From Pseudomonas gessardii (GTDB lineage Bacteria > Pseudomonadota > Gammaproteobacteria > Pseudomonadales > Pseudomonadaceae): a DNA stretch of 64,000 nucleotides. A program made the position numbers and the translations under genes. Of this stretch, positions 18,248-27,380 are shown piece after piece. The stretch is taken from assembly GCF_001983165.1 (NCBI RefSeq), contig NZ_MNPU01000008.1, positions 62,001-126,000 on the forward strand, written 5' to 3'. Numbering within the stretch: position 1 is the first letter of the stretch; each line of letters starts with the position of its first letter. The notes beneath the pieces are model-generated. The model searched no databases, was not told the origin of the DNA, and worked only from the letters and a program-made list of their open reading frames with translations.

Positions 18248-19254
18248 GGATCGCCATCGTCAATGACATGCCCCTGGCAGTCGAGGCCTTGCGCCGTGCC
18301 TTGAGCTTCGAGCCGGCCCATGAAGTGGTGTGGGTCGCCACCAATGGCCTGGAAGCGGTGCAGCGCTGTGCCGAGGTGACCCCGGACCTGATCCTGATGG
18401 ACCTGATCATGCCGGTGATGGATGGCGTCGAGGCCACCCGGCAGATCATGGCCGAGACGCCATGCGCTATCGTTATCGTGACGGTGGATCGTCAGCAGAA
18501 TGTCAGCCGCGTGTTTGAAGCCATGGGCCATGGCGCCCTGGATGTGGTGGACACCCCGGCACTGGGGGTTGGCGATGCCAAGGAGGCGGCGGCACCGCTG
18601 TTGCGCAAGATCCTCAATATTGGCTGGCTGATCGGCCAGCGCGGCAGCCGGGTGCGGGCCGAACCGGTCCCCCCGCGCAGTACGGGCAAGCGCCAGAGCC
18701 TGGTGGCGATCGGTTCTTCGGCGGGTGGCCCGGCGGCGCTGGAAACCTTGCTCAAGGGCTTGCCTCGGGACTTTGCGGCAGCCATTGTGCTGGTCCAGCA
18801 TGTGGACCAGGTGTTCGCCGCCGGCATGGCCGAGTGGCTGAGCAGCGCCTCGGGCCTGCCGGTGCGCCTGGCGCGCGAGGGGGAACCGCCGCAAAGCGGC
18901 GTGGTATTGCTGGCCGGCACCAATCATCATATCCGGCTGCTGAAAAACGGCACGCTGGCCTATACGGCAGAGCCCGTGAACGAGATTTATCGACCGTCCA
19001 TCGACGTGTTTTTCGAGAGCGTCGCCAGCCATTGGAACGGCGATGCTGTCGGCGTCTTGCTGACCGGCATGGGACGCGATGGAGCCCAGGGACTCAAATT
19101 GATGCGTCAGCAGGGCTATCTGACCATCGCTCAGGATCAGCAGAGCTGTGCAGTTTACGGCATGCCCAAAGCGGCGGCGGCAATTGATGCCGCTGTTGAG
19201 ATTCGCCCATTGGACAGAATTGCGCCACGATTGCTGGAGGTATTCGCAAAATGA
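18244..19254 (+). CDS. wspF: CheB-type methylesterase WspF
   Basis: A 336-residue response-regulator methylesterase that removes methyl groups from WspA and damps the pathway. The receiver domain carries phospho-acceptor Asp53 (LILMDLIMP). The esterase domain has the Ser-His-Asp triad: Ser159 in AIGSSAGGPA, His186 in LVQHVD and Asp279 in GMGRDGA. All key residues are intact, so the negative feedback should work in this strain. Loss of wspF is the classic route to constitutive WspR activity. It overlaps wspE by four bases. Confidence 0.96.
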   Translation: MRIAIVNDMPLAVEALRRALSFEPAHEVVWVATNGLEAVQRCAEVTPDLILMDLIMPVMDGVEATRQIMAETPCAIVIVTVDRQQNVSRVFEAMGHGALDVVDTPALGVGDAKEAAAPLLRKILNIGWLIGQRGSRVRAEPVPPRSTGKRQSLVAIGSSAGGPAALETLLKGLPRDFAAAIVLVQHVDQVFAAGMAEWLSSASGLPVRLAREGEPPQSGVVLLAGTNHHIRLLKNGTLAYTAEPVNEIYRPSIDVFFESVASHWNGDAVGVLLTGMGRDGAQGLKLMRQQGYLTIAQDQQSCAVYGMPKAAAAIDAAVEIRPLDRIAPRLLEVFAK

Positions 19255-19305
19255 CCGAGATAACTCGCTGTCCTGGCCTGCACGTAGTAATTCAGGTGAC
19301 CGCAA

Positions 19306-20307
19306 ATGAATGATTTACAGCTCGACGACTTCAAAACCGACGAAAATGCCGCCATGGTGTTACTGGTCGATGACCAGGCGATGATCGGCGAAGCCGTGCG
19401 ACGCGGTCTGGCCCATGAGGACAATATCGACTTCCACTTCTGTGCCGACCCCCACCAGGCCATCTCCCAGGCGATCCGCATCAAGCCGACAGTGATTCTC
19501 CAGGACCTGGTCATGCCCGGGCTGGACGGCCTGACCCTGGTGCGGGAATACCGCAACCACCCGGCGACCCAGAACATCCCGATCATCGTGCTCTCGACCA
19601 AGGAAGACCCGCTGATCAAGAGCGCCGCGTTTGCCGCCGGGGCCAATGACTACCTGGTGAAACTGCCGGACAACATCGAACTGGTGGCGCGTATCCGCTA
19701 CCACTCGCGCTCCTACATGACCCTGTTGCAGCGGGATGCGGCCTACCGTGCGCTGCGGGTCAGCCAGCAACAACTGCTGGACACCAACCTGGTGCTGCAA
19801 CGCTTGATGAACTCCGACGGCTTGACCGGGCTGTCCAACCGCCGGCATTTCGACGAGTACCTGGAGCTGGAATGGCGGCGTGCCATGCGTGATCAGACCC
19901 AGTTGTCGTTGCTGATGATCGACGTGGACTTTTTCAAGACCTACAACGACAGCTTTGGCCACTTGGAAGGGGACGAGGCGTTGCGCAAGGTGGCGGCGAG
20001 CATCCGTGACGCCAGCAGCCGTCCTTCGGACCTGCCGGCGCGCTACGGGGGCGAGGAGTTTGCCCTGGTGCTGCCCAACACCTCGCCTGGCGGTGCGCGG
20101 CTGGTGGCCGAGAAACTGCGCCAGGCCGTCGCCGCGCTGAAAATCCCGCATATCGCGCCGTCTGAAGGGGCGAGCCTGACCATCAGCATTGGCCTGGCGA
20201 CCATGACGCCGATGCTGGGGACCGATTGCCGGCAATTGATCTCGGCGGCGGACAAGGGGTTGTACCTGGCCAAGCATAATGGGCGCAACCAGGTGGGGAT
20301 CGAATAG
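19306..20307 (+). CDS. wspR: Diguanylate cyclase response regulator WspR
   Basis: A 333-residue output enzyme that makes cyclic di-GMP from two GTP. The receiver domain (1-135) has phospho-acceptor Asp67 (ILQDLVMPG). A helical linker, 140-170, contains [20 protein letters not shown]. The GGDEF-type domain (170-333) has the active-site GGEEF at 248-252 and an intact inhibitory I-site RPSD at 239-242. It starts 51 bases after wspF, unlike the overlapping upstream genes, with CAGGTGA as ribosome site, so its dosage may be set separately. The cellulose-synthesis target genes are not in this window. Confidence 0.96.
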   Translation: MNDLQLDDFKTDENAAMVLLVDDQAMIGEAVRRGLAHEDNIDFHFCADPHQAISQAIRIKPTVILQDLVMPGLDGLTLVREYRNHPATQNIPIIVLSTKEDPLIKSAAFAAGANDYLVKLPDNIELVARIRYHSRSYMTLLQRDAAYRALRVSQQQLLDTNLVLQRLMNSDGLTGLSNRRHFDEYLELEWRRAMRDQTQLSLLMIDVDFFKTYNDSFGHLEGDEALRKVAASIRDASSRPSDLPARYGGEEFALVLPNTSPGGARLVAEKLRQAVAALKIPHIAPSEGASLTISIGLATMTPMLGTDCRQLISAADKGLYLAKHNGRNQVGIE

Positions 20308-20330
20308 CTTGCAGAACACCGCCAGCCCAA

Positions 20331-20358
20331 TGTGGGAGCAGGCAAGCCAGCTCCTACA
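20331..20358. repeat. Degenerate REP sequence
   Basis: TGTGGGAGCAGGCAAGCCAG and the following CTCCTACA are a diverged REP palindrome. It stands singly between wspR and prfB. Confidence 0.55.
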
Positions 20359-20484
20359 TTTGATCTTTATCGGTCTGTAGATATCACACAAACCCAGCCT
20401 TTTCGGCCAAGCGGACTGCCGTTTCCGACCTTTTGCCGTTATACTCGCCGGCTTTCAAAAGTTCGCCAACGAGTGCTGCCCGCC

Positions 20485-21580
20485 ATGGAAATCAACCCGA
20501 TCCTTAACACCATCAAGGACCTGTCCGAGCGCTCCGAAACTATTCGGGGGTATCTTTGACTACGATCAAAAGCATGAGCGTCTGACCGAAGTCAATCGCG
20601 AGCTTGAAGATCCGGCTGTCTGGAACAAACCTGAATACGCCCAGGAACTGGGGCGTGAGCGCGCTGCGCTGGCGCAGATCGTCGACACCCTCGACGAATT
20701 GAACACCGGTCTGGGCGACTGCCGCGACCTGCTGGACATGGCCGTCGAAGAAAACGACGAAGGCGCAGTGGGCGATATCGTCGCCGAGCTGGCCCGTCTC
20801 GAGGACAACCTCGCCAAACTCGAATTCCGTCGCATGTTCAGCCACGAAATGGACCCGAACAACGCCTACCTGGATATCCAGGCCGGTTCCGGCGGCACCG
20901 AAGCCCAGGACTGGGCCAACATCCTGCTGCGCATGTACCTGCGCTGGGCCGACAAGCGCGGCTTTGAAGCGACCATCATGGAACTGTCCGCCGGTGAAGT
21001 CGCCGGTATCAAGGGCGCGACCGTGCATATCAAGGGCGAATACGCCTTTGGCTGGCTGCGTACCGAGATCGGCGTGCACCGCCTGGTGCGCAAGAGCCCG
21101 TTCGACTCCGGCAACCGTCGCCACACCTCGTTCTCTGCCGTTTTCGTCTCCCCCGAGATCGACGACAAGGTGGAAATCGAGATCAACCCGGCCGACCTGC
21201 GCATCGACACCTACCGCTCCTCCGGTGCCGGTGGCCAGCACGTAAACACCACCGACTCGGCCGTACGGATCACCCACGTACCGAGCAACACCGTGGTCAG
21301 CTGCCAGAACGAACGTTCCCAGCACGCCAACAAGGACACCGCCATGAAAATGCTGCGGGCCAAGTTGTACGAGCAGGAAATGCAGAAACGCAACGCCGCG
21401 TCCCAGGCGCTGGAAGACACCAAGTCGGATATCGGCTGGGGGCACCAGATCCGTTCGTATGTGCTCGATGCCTCGCGGATCAAGGATCTGCGCACTAACA
21501 TCGAACGCAGCGACTGCGACAAGGTACTCGACGGTGATATCGACGAATACCTGGAAGCCAGCCTGAAGTCCGGCCTGTAA
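20485..21580 (+). CDS. prfB: Peptide chain release factor 2, expressed by programmed +1 frameshift
   Basis: RF2 releases peptides at UGA and UAA stops. The gene is split: codons 1-24 (20485-20556) end at an in-frame UGA (20557-20559), and a +1 shift continues at 20558 to 21580, giving 364 residues, the normal RF2 length. The tripeptide anticodon is SPF-type, and the catalytic GGQ lies in [20 protein letters not shown] at about 240-260. Because RF2 itself reads the UGA, the frameshift autoregulates RF2 level. Start [16 protein letters not shown] is conserved. lysS follows after 80 bases, the usual prfB-lysS pairing. Confidence 0.97.
20545..20560 (+). promoter_or_regulatory. prfB: Programmed +1 frameshift site in prfB
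   Basis: A GGGGG run (20546-20550) acts as an internal Shine-Dalgarno just before TATCTTTGAC. The slippery CTT codon (20554-20556) is followed by the UGA stop; skipping T20557 joins CTT to GAC. This is the textbook arrangement. Confidence 0.95.
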
Positions 21581-21587
21581 CACCCTC

Positions 21588-21632
21588 TGTGGGAGCGGGC
21601 TTGCCCGCGATCCCCAGGCCGAAGGCCTGGGG
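21588..21632. repeat. REP sequence with adjoining GC hairpin
   Basis: TGTGGGAGCGGGCTTGCCCG plus CGAT (21588-21611) abuts a perfect hairpin CCCCAGGCC-GAA-GGCCTGGGG (21612-21632). It lies between prfB and lysS with no T-run, so read-through into lysS is plausible. Confidence 0.8.
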
Positions 21633-21663
21633 GCAACGAACCTGTGATGGAAAATTTAAAGAC

Positions 21664-23163
21664 ATGAGCGACCAACAACTCGACCAGGCCCTGCAACAGG
21701 AAGAAAACTCCCTGATCGCCCTGCGCAAGGAAAAGCTTGCTGCCGAGCGCGCCAAGGGTAACGCCTTCCCTAACGACTTCCGCCGCGACAACTACTGCGA
21801 TGTCTTGCAGAAGCAATACGCGGACAAGACCAAGGAAGAGCTGGCTGAAGCGGCGATCCCGGTCAAGGTGGCAGGTCGCATCATGCTCAACCGTGGCTCG
21901 TTCATGGTGATCCAGGACATGACCGGGCGTATCCAGGTCTACGTCAACCGCAAGACCCTCTCGGAAGAAACCCTGGCCGCGGTGAAAACCTGGGACATGG
22001 GCGACATCATTGCCGCCGAAGGCACCCTGGCCCGTTCCGGCAAGGGCGACCTGTACGTCGAAATGACCAACGTGCGCCTGCTGACCAAGTCGCTGCGCCC
22101 GCTGCCGGACAAGCACCACGGCCTGACCGACACCGAGCAGCGTTATCGCCAGCGCTACGTCGACCTGATCGTCAACGAAGAAGTGCGCCAGACGTTCCGC
22201 GTGCGCTCGCAAGTGATCGCGCACATCCGCAGCTTCCTGATGGCGCGTGACTTCCTTGAAGTCGAGACGCCGATGTTGCAGACCATCCCGGGCGGCGCGG
22301 CCGCCAAGCCGTTTGAAACCCACCACAATGCCCTGGACATGGAAATGTTCCTGCGTATTGCGCCGGAGCTGTACCTCAAGCGCCTGGTGGTCGGTGGCTT
22401 TGAGAAGGTGTTCGAGATCAACCGCAACTTCCGTAACGAAGGTGTCTCGACCCGGCACAACCCGGAATTTACCATGTTGGAGTTCTACCAGGCCTACGCC
22501 GACTACGAAGACAACATGGACCTGACCGAAGAACTGTTCCGCGAGCTGGCGCAGCTTGTTCTCGGAACTACCGACGTGCCGTACGGCGACAAGGTGTTCC
22601 ACTTCGGCGAACCGTTCGTGCGCCTGTCGGTGTTCGATTCGATCCTCAAGTACAACCCTGAGCTGAGCGCTGACGACCTGAACGACATCGACAAGGCGCG
22701 CGCCATCGCCAAGAAGGCCGGGGCCAAGGTCCTGGGCTTTGAAGGCCTGGGCAAGCTGCAGGTGATGATTTTCGAGGAACTGGTGGAGCACAAGCTGGAA
22801 CAGCCGCACTTCATTACCCAGTACCCGTTTGAAGTGTCGCCGCTGGCCCGTCGCAACGACGACAACCCGAACGTCACCGACCGTTTCGAGCTGTTTATCG
22901 GTGGCCGCGAAATCGCCAACGCCTACTCCGAGCTTAACGACGCGCAAGACCAGGCCGAGCGCTTCATGGCCCAGGTGGCCGACAAGGACGCCGGTGACGA
23001 CGAAGCCATGCACTACGACGCCGACTTCGTGCGCGCCCTGGAATACGGCATGCCGCCAACGGCTGGTGAAGGGATCGGTATCGACCGCCTGGTCATGCTG
23101 TTGACCAACTCACCGTCGATCCGCGATGTCATCTTGTTCCCGCACATGCGACCGCAAGCGTAA
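21664..23163 (+). CDS. lysS: Lysyl-tRNA synthetase, class II
   Basis: A 499-residue class II enzyme that charges tRNA-Lys. The OB-fold anticodon domain is near 60-170 ([20 protein letters not shown]). Motif 1 surrounds [18 protein letters not shown], motif 2 has [20 protein letters not shown] near 252-271, and motif 3 [15 protein letters not shown] is near 472-486. The ATG at 21664 gives MSDQQLDQ; upstream in-frame sequence derives from a REP. A six-codon ORF overlaps this start by ATGA (see findings), and no strong Shine-Dalgarno is seen directly before it. Confidence 0.97.
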   Translation: MSDQQLDQALQQEENSLIALRKEKLAAERAKGNAFPNDFRRDNYCDVLQKQYADKTKEELAEAAIPVKVAGRIMLNRGSFMVIQDMTGRIQVYVNRKTLSEETLAAVKTWDMGDIIAAEGTLARSGKGDLYVEMTNVRLLTKSLRPLPDKHHGLTDTEQRYRQRYVDLIVNEEVRQTFRVRSQVIAHIRSFLMARDFLEVETPMLQTIPGGAAAKPFETHHNALDMEMFLRIAPELYLKRLVVGGFEKVFEINRNFRNEGVSTRHNPEFTMLEFYQAYADYEDNMDLTEELFRELAQLVLGTTDVPYGDKVFHFGEPFVRLSVFDSILKYNPELSADDLNDIDKARAIAKKAGAKVLGFEGLGKLQVMIFEELVEHKLEQPHFITQYPFEVSPLARRNDDNPNVTDRFELFIGGREIANAYSELNDAQDQAERFMAQVADKDAGDDEAMHYDADFVRALEYGMPPTAGEGIGIDRLVMLLTNSPSIRDVILFPHMRPQA

Positions 23164-23178
23164 CCGTAGCAAATCATC

Positions 23179-23207
23179 AAGCCGCCTTTTATAAGGCGGC
23201 TTTTTTG
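23179..23207 (+). terminator. Intrinsic terminator after lysS
   Basis: AAGCCGCCTT (23179-23188), TTAT loop, AAGGCGGCTT (23193-23202), then a T-run to 23206. A textbook terminator 15 bases past the lysS stop. Confidence 0.93.
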
Positions 23208-23271
23208 TATGGCCTGTACTAACGTCAAGCATACGGCGCCAGGCTTCTGCTGAGTGAGAGGACGATTTTTC

Positions 23272-23988
23272 GTGAAGCGCGAAATGGCTCAAGAAGGCGC
23301 CGCTGGCATTGCTGCCGCCGTGGCTGAAAGTGTTCAGTACCAGGGTCGCAAGGCCATTCGCCAGGGCAGCGAGCAGCGTCGCCAGGACATTCTCGACGCG
23401 GCCATGCGCATTGTCGTGCGCGATGGCGTGCGGGCAGTGCGCCATCGGGCGGTGGCCGCCGAGGCCGGGGTGCCGTTGTCGGCCACCACTTACTACTTCA
23501 AGGATATCGATGACCTGCTGACCGACACGTTTGCCCAGTATGTCGAGCGCAGTGCGGCGTTCATGGGTAAATTGTGGGTACGCAACGAGGGCCTGTTACG
23601 GGAGATGGTGGCCTACGGTGATGGCAGTGCCGAGTCGCGCTCGCAACTGGCCGATGATATCGCGCGGTTGACCGCCGATTACGTCCTGCGCCAATTGCTC
23701 AGCCGTCGCGAGTACCTGATGGCCGAACAGGCGTTTCGCCAGGAAGCCTTGTTGAACCCGCGCCTGGCAGACCTGGTGCGCTCTCACCAACAGATTCTGC
23801 TGCAGGGGACCTGCCAGTTTTTCCAGGTACTGGGCTCCCGTGAGCCGCAACAGGATGCCAAAGTCTTGACGGCGATTATCAGTCGGATGGAATATCAGGG
23901 CCTGCTGTTCGAGCCAGAGGCCCTGACTGGCGAAGAAATGCTGGAGATTCTCAAGCGTTACATGCACCTGGTACTGGCTTCGGTCTAG
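23272..23988 (+). CDS. TetR family transcriptional regulator
   Basis: About 238 residues. An N-terminal arm of 25 residues precedes the helix-turn-helix: RQDILDAAMRIVVRDGVRAV followed by HRAVAAEAGVPLSATTYYFK, with DIDDLL closing the domain. The long helical C-terminus should bind a ligand. The GTG at 23272 has GAGAGGA eight bases upstream; an ATG at 23284 is an alternative. The position right after lysS matches a TetR gene in the same place in P. aeruginosa as I recall. The lipoprotein and DUF1704 genes follow on the same strand and could be co-regulated. Confidence 0.87.
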   Translation: MKREMAQEGAAGIAAAVAESVQYQGRKAIRQGSEQRRQDILDAAMRIVVRDGVRAVRHRAVAAEAGVPLSATTYYFKDIDDLLTDTFAQYVERSAAFMGKLWVRNEGLLREMVAYGDGSAESRSQLADDIARLTADYVLRQLLSRREYLMAEQAFRQEALLNPRLADLVRSHQQILLQGTCQFFQVLGSREPQQDAKVLTAIISRMEYQGLLFEPEALTGEEMLEILKRYMHLVLASV

Positions 23989-24045
23989 TAGTGGGAAGCT
24001 GGCTTGTGTAGGAGCCAGGCCCCCCAAATAGCTGTGGAGTGATCG

Positions 24046-24594
24046 ATGAAAACCTGGCGTGTGCTTGTAACCGCAATGGCCTTCCTGCTTCTGGGCGGGT
24101 GCCTGGTGACTTTCAAGGAGCCCTTGCCGGCCAGCGAGGCTGCACCTGATGCGCTGCTGGGCAAGTGGGCCAGCACGAATGCCTGGGGTGAGCCGCTCGA
24201 CCTGCAGATCAGCCGGGCGGGCCAGCATCGCTACAAGGCGGTGAGCACCTCGCAGAGCCAGCCGGTCAAGCGCGATGAGTATCTGTTCAGCGTGTCCCGC
24301 CATGGCAACCGCTGGTACCTGTCGGCGCCGCTGCCGGGCAAGCTGGGCGGGCACTTTATCCTCGCGGGCTTTGAATTGAATAAAGCCCGTGAACTGGTGG
24401 TCTACAACCTCGACCCAGAGGCGATCAACCAGGTCATCGCGCAGAAAATCCTGCTGGGCAGCCGCGTGGAAACCGCCGAAGGTGACGCAACATTGATCGA
24501 CAGCCCCATGAGCCAGGTCCTGCCTTACCTGGATGATCCGGCCAACGCCGATGTGTTTGTCGAAGCCGTGCGCTATCAGCGCGTTGGCAAATAA
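24046..24594 (+). CDS. Predicted lipoprotein
   Basis: A 182-residue protein with a short signal peptide and lipobox LLGGC, lipidated Cys19. Residue 20 is Leu, not Asp, so it should be sorted to the outer membrane. The mature part has LLGKWASTNAWGEPLDLQI, resembling lipocalin-like small beta-barrel lipoproteins, and a repeated pattern of beta strands. Function is unknown. It begins 57 bases after the TetR gene and ends 21 bases before the DUF1704 gene, suggesting an operon. Confidence 0.8.
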   Translation: MKTWRVLVTAMAFLLLGGCLVTFKEPLPASEAAPDALLGKWASTNAWGEPLDLQISRAGQHRYKAVSTSQSQPVKRDEYLFSVSRHGNRWYLSAPLPGKLGGHFILAGFELNKARELVVYNLDPEAINQVIAQKILLGSRVETAEGDATLIDSPMSQVLPYLDDPANADVFVEAVRYQRVGK

Positions 24595-24615
24595 CGTTTA
24601 AAGAGGGAGCACCGG

Positions 24616-25893
24616 GTGGACGATTACCAGCAGACGATACGCACCTTGTCCGATCGCATTGTGCTGGCGCAAACACCGATTCGCGTCCTCGACGCCGTGA
24701 AGTGGGACGACAACATTCGCAAGGGTTTCCTCCAGGGCAAGGGCAAGCACATGCCGGCCGTGGACCGCGACTATTACCTGAACCGGCCATTGTCGTTCGA
24801 TTCGAGCAAGGTGAAGCTGGAGTTCCAGAACATCGAGCGCGATATCACCCGCCAGTTGGGCCAGTTCAACCCGGTCGGGCAGATCATGCGGCGCATGTGC
24901 AAGGAATACCGCATGGTGGTGCGCATGCTTGAAGCCCGTGGCACCGAGGATTTCGGCCTGATTTCCCAGGAGCTTTATGGCGCGGCGTCGGATGCGTTCC
25001 ATGCCGGCGACCCGACCCTGGCCGACCTGGGGCTGATGCTCTCCGATTACCTGAACAATATCGACGGCCGTGGCGACCTCAAGGACGAAGCCAAGACCCT
25101 GACCGCCAAGGACGCCGTGAGCCTGCTGCAAAGCCGCTTGAACAAGGTGTTTGGCGAAGCCGAGGAAACCATCCGCGTGTTTGAGTCCGACGGCATCGTC
25201 GCCGACGCGGCGGCGGGCGCCGACTACATCAAGATCCGCGCCGATGCGATGTTCAACGAGCGCGATGTGCGGGCCTTGGAGGTCCACGAAGGGTTGGTCC
25301 ACGTGGGCACCACCCTCAATGGCCAGAACCAGCCGATCTGCACCTTCCTGTCCAAGGGCCCACCGTCATCGACCGTGACCCAGGAAGGCCTGGCGATCCT
25401 GATGGAAATCATCACCTTTGCCTCCTACCCCAGCCGCCTGCGCAAGCTGACCAACCGCACCCGCGCGATCCACATGGTGGAAGAGGGTGCCGATTTCCTG
25501 CAGGTGTTCGAGTTCTTCCGCGAGCAAGGCTTTGAAATGGCCGAGAGCTACGGCAACGCCAGCCGGGTGTTTCGCGGCTCGACGCCGACGGGCCTGCCGT
25601 TTACCAAGGATCTGTCGTACCTCAAGGGCTTTATCATGGTCTACAACTACATCCAGCTGGCCGTGCGCAAGGGCAAGCTGGAGCAGGTGCCGCTGCTGTT
25701 CTGCGGCAAGACCACCCTGGAAGACATGCGCACCTTGCGCCAGTTGGTGGACGAAGGCCTGGTGGTGCCGCCCAAATACCTGCCGGAGCAGTTTCGCGAT
25801 ATGAATGCGTTGTCGGCGTGGATGTGCTTCTCCAACTTCCTCAACCACCTGAGCCTGGACCGGATCGAGGCGGATTACTCTAATATCCTCTGA
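24616..25893 (+). CDS. DUF1704 / TIGR02421 metallopeptidase-like protein ('QEGLA' protein)
   Basis: A 425-residue protein of the DUF1704 family, annotated as flavohaemoglobin expression-modulating QEGLA motif protein. The motif EVHEGLVHVGTTL gives HExxxH (His224, Glu225, His229), and TQEGLA supplies a further glutamate (Glu257); together these look like the zinc site of gluzincin-type peptidases related to eukaryotic MATCAP enzymes. No signal peptide is present, so a cytosolic location is likely. The GTG start has GAGGGAG upstream. Substrate and true activity are unknown; the flavohaemoglobin link comes from the family name, and no hmp gene is nearby. Confidence 0.85.
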   Translation: MDDYQQTIRTLSDRIVLAQTPIRVLDAVKWDDNIRKGFLQGKGKHMPAVDRDYYLNRPLSFDSSKVKLEFQNIERDITRQLGQFNPVGQIMRRMCKEYRMVVRMLEARGTEDFGLISQELYGAASDAFHAGDPTLADLGLMLSDYLNNIDGRGDLKDEAKTLTAKDAVSLLQSRLNKVFGEAEETIRVFESDGIVADAAAGADYIKIRADAMFNERDVRALEVHEGLVHVGTTLNGQNQPICTFLSKGPPSSTVTQEGLAILMEIITFASYPSRLRKLTNRTRAIHMVEEGADFLQVFEFFREQGFEMAESYGNASRVFRGSTPTGLPFTKDLSYLKGFIMVYNYIQLAVRKGKLEQVPLLFCGKTTLEDMRTLRQLVDEGLVVPPKYLPEQFRDMNALSAWMCFSNFLNHLSLDRIEADYSNIL

Positions 25894-25908
25894 CCCAACC
25901 CCATCAAT

Positions 25909-25997
25909 TGTGGGAGCTGGCTTGCCTGCGATCGCGACCTGTCAGGCACTGGTGGAGTAACTGACAGCCCGCTATCGCAGGCAAGCCAGCTCCTACA
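25909..25997. repeat. REP doublet, GGCTTGCCTGC variant
   Basis: TGTGGGAGCTGGCTTGCCTG (25909-25928) and the inverted copy ending TAGCTCC-like CTCCTACA (to 25997) flank about 40 bases. This variant has GCTGGCTTGCCTGC instead of GCGGGCTTGCCCGC. Confidence 0.85.
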
Positions 25998-26045
25998 GTT
26001 AATCTTCAGGGCTGTATTGTCAGCCCATTTACGAGATTTCAACGG

Positions 26046-26957
26046 ATGAGACTCCTCGGCATCCTATGCCTGCTCCTGACCCTCAATGGCTGCAGCTCGT
26101 TGCTGTTCTACCCCGAGCCCGGCCTGCCGTTCACCCCGCAGCAGGCGCGCCTGGAATACCGTGACGTCACCCTGACCACCGCCGATGGCCTGAAGCTGCG
26201 GGCCTGGTGGCTGCCGGCCAAGGCTGGGGTGCCGCTCAAGGGTACGGTGCTGCACCTGCACGGCAATGGGGGCAACCTGTCCGGGCACCTGGGTGGCAGT
26301 TGGTGGTTGCCGGCCCAGGGCTATCAAGTGCTGATGCTGGACTATCGCGGCTATGGCGTGTCCGAAGGCAAGCCTTCGTTGCCGGCCATCTACCAGGACC
26401 TGGACGCCGCCTTCCAGTGGCTCGACCAGGCCCCCGAAACCCGGGGCCAGCCGCTGGTGGTGCTTGGCCAGAGCCTGGGCGGGGCGCTGGCGGTGCATTA
26501 CCTGGCGGCGCATCCCGAGCGCCAGCCCCGGCTCAAGGCGCTGGTGCTGGATGGCGTGCCCGCCAGTTATCGTGATGTAGGGCAATTCGCCCTGAGCACT
26601 TCCTGGCTAACATGGCCGTTTCAGGTGCCGTTGTCGTGGCTGGTGCCGGACGCCGACAGTGCGATCCACGGCATGCCGCAGCTGACCGGCGTGCCGAAAC
26701 TGCTGTTCCACAGCCTGGATGATCCGATCGTGCCGCTTTCCAACGGCATCCGTCTGTATCAAGCTGCGCCGCCGCCGAGGGTGCTGCAATTGACCCGTGG
26801 TGGGCATGTGCAGACCTTTGCCGACAAGACCTGGCAAACCGTGATGCTGCGTTATCTTGATGATCCGCAGCATTTCAATGGCCTGCGTCGCCTGGGGGAA
26901 ATCCCCAATTACCCGGCGGCTTCCCATTTAAAAGTTGAATCATCAGAGAGTCCGTAA
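26046..26957 (+). CDS. Lipoprotein alpha/beta hydrolase
   Basis: A 303-residue serine hydrolase with a lipoprotein signal (LNGC, Cys16). The oxyanion segment is LHGNGGNLSGH (71-81), DYRGYG is at 99-104 and the nucleophile elbow is GQSLGG with Ser143. The likely acid is Asp225 or Asp226 in FHSLDDPIVP and the base is His254 in RGGHVQTF. It resembles the BEM46/YfhR group of esterase-like proteins, with unknown substrate, and should sit at the periplasmic face of a membrane. Its stop TAA shares a base with the start of the next gene, so they are coupled. Confidence 0.9.
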   Translation: MRLLGILCLLLTLNGCSSLLFYPEPGLPFTPQQARLEYRDVTLTTADGLKLRAWWLPAKAGVPLKGTVLHLHGNGGNLSGHLGGSWWLPAQGYQVLMLDYRGYGVSEGKPSLPAIYQDLDAAFQWLDQAPETRGQPLVVLGQSLGGALAVHYLAAHPERQPRLKALVLDGVPASYRDVGQFALSTSWLTWPFQVPLSWLVPDADSAIHGMPQLTGVPKLLFHSLDDPIVPLSNGIRLYQAAPPPRVLQLTRGGHVQTFADKTWQTVMLRYLDDPQHFNGLRRLGEIPNYPAASHLKVESSESP

Positions 26958-27283
26958 TGAGCGAAGAACGCAACATGATCCCCCTGATCCTCACCGGTAT
27001 CGGCACCATCATCGGCACCGTAGGCTGCCTGTGGTACTACGGCTACCTGCACTTCGCCAAGCCCGAGGATGCGTTGCTGCTCAGCGACTACACCATGCTC
27101 AAGACCGTGCCCGGCGAGGACTATAAAGTCTCCCTGACCCCGGCTCCCCAAGTGGCGCAGTGCGTCGACGGTGTGCTGGTGCTGTTCGATACCGAGCAGA
27201 AGGGCTTGACCGGTGTGCTGGTGAACAGCAAGAAGCAGGCGGTGCGTTGCATGGGCCAGGAAACCCCGCAACTGCAGCAGTAA
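26957..27283 (+). CDS. Conserved protein with one membrane segment
   Basis: A 108-residue protein with one N-terminal hydrophobic segment (about residues 8-29, IPLILTGIGTIIGTVGCLWY) and a soluble domain with strands KVSLTPAPQVAQCVDGVLVL. It has two Cys in the soluble part, which may form a disulphide if periplasmic. It starts within the hydrolase stop codon. Function is not recognised; co-translation with the lipoprotein hydrolase suggests a linked envelope role. Confidence 0.75.
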   Translation: MSEERNMIPLILTGIGTIIGTVGCLWYYGYLHFAKPEDALLLSDYTMLKTVPGEDYKVSLTPAPQVAQCVDGVLVLFDTEQKGLTGVLVNSKKQAVRCMGQETPQLQQ

Positions 27284-27380
27284 GCCGGCCGGTAGTTTTT
27301 GGAACCATATTGGGTATGACACCACTGAATGGGTTGTCAGCAGCGCTGACGAATAACCCTTAATTAAGTGGAGTATCACT

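Noticed and set aside
21211..23013. 600-codon open frame antisense to lysS
   Set aside because: Shadow of lysS; its His/Val/Gln-rich composition is the reverse complement of class II synthetase codons.
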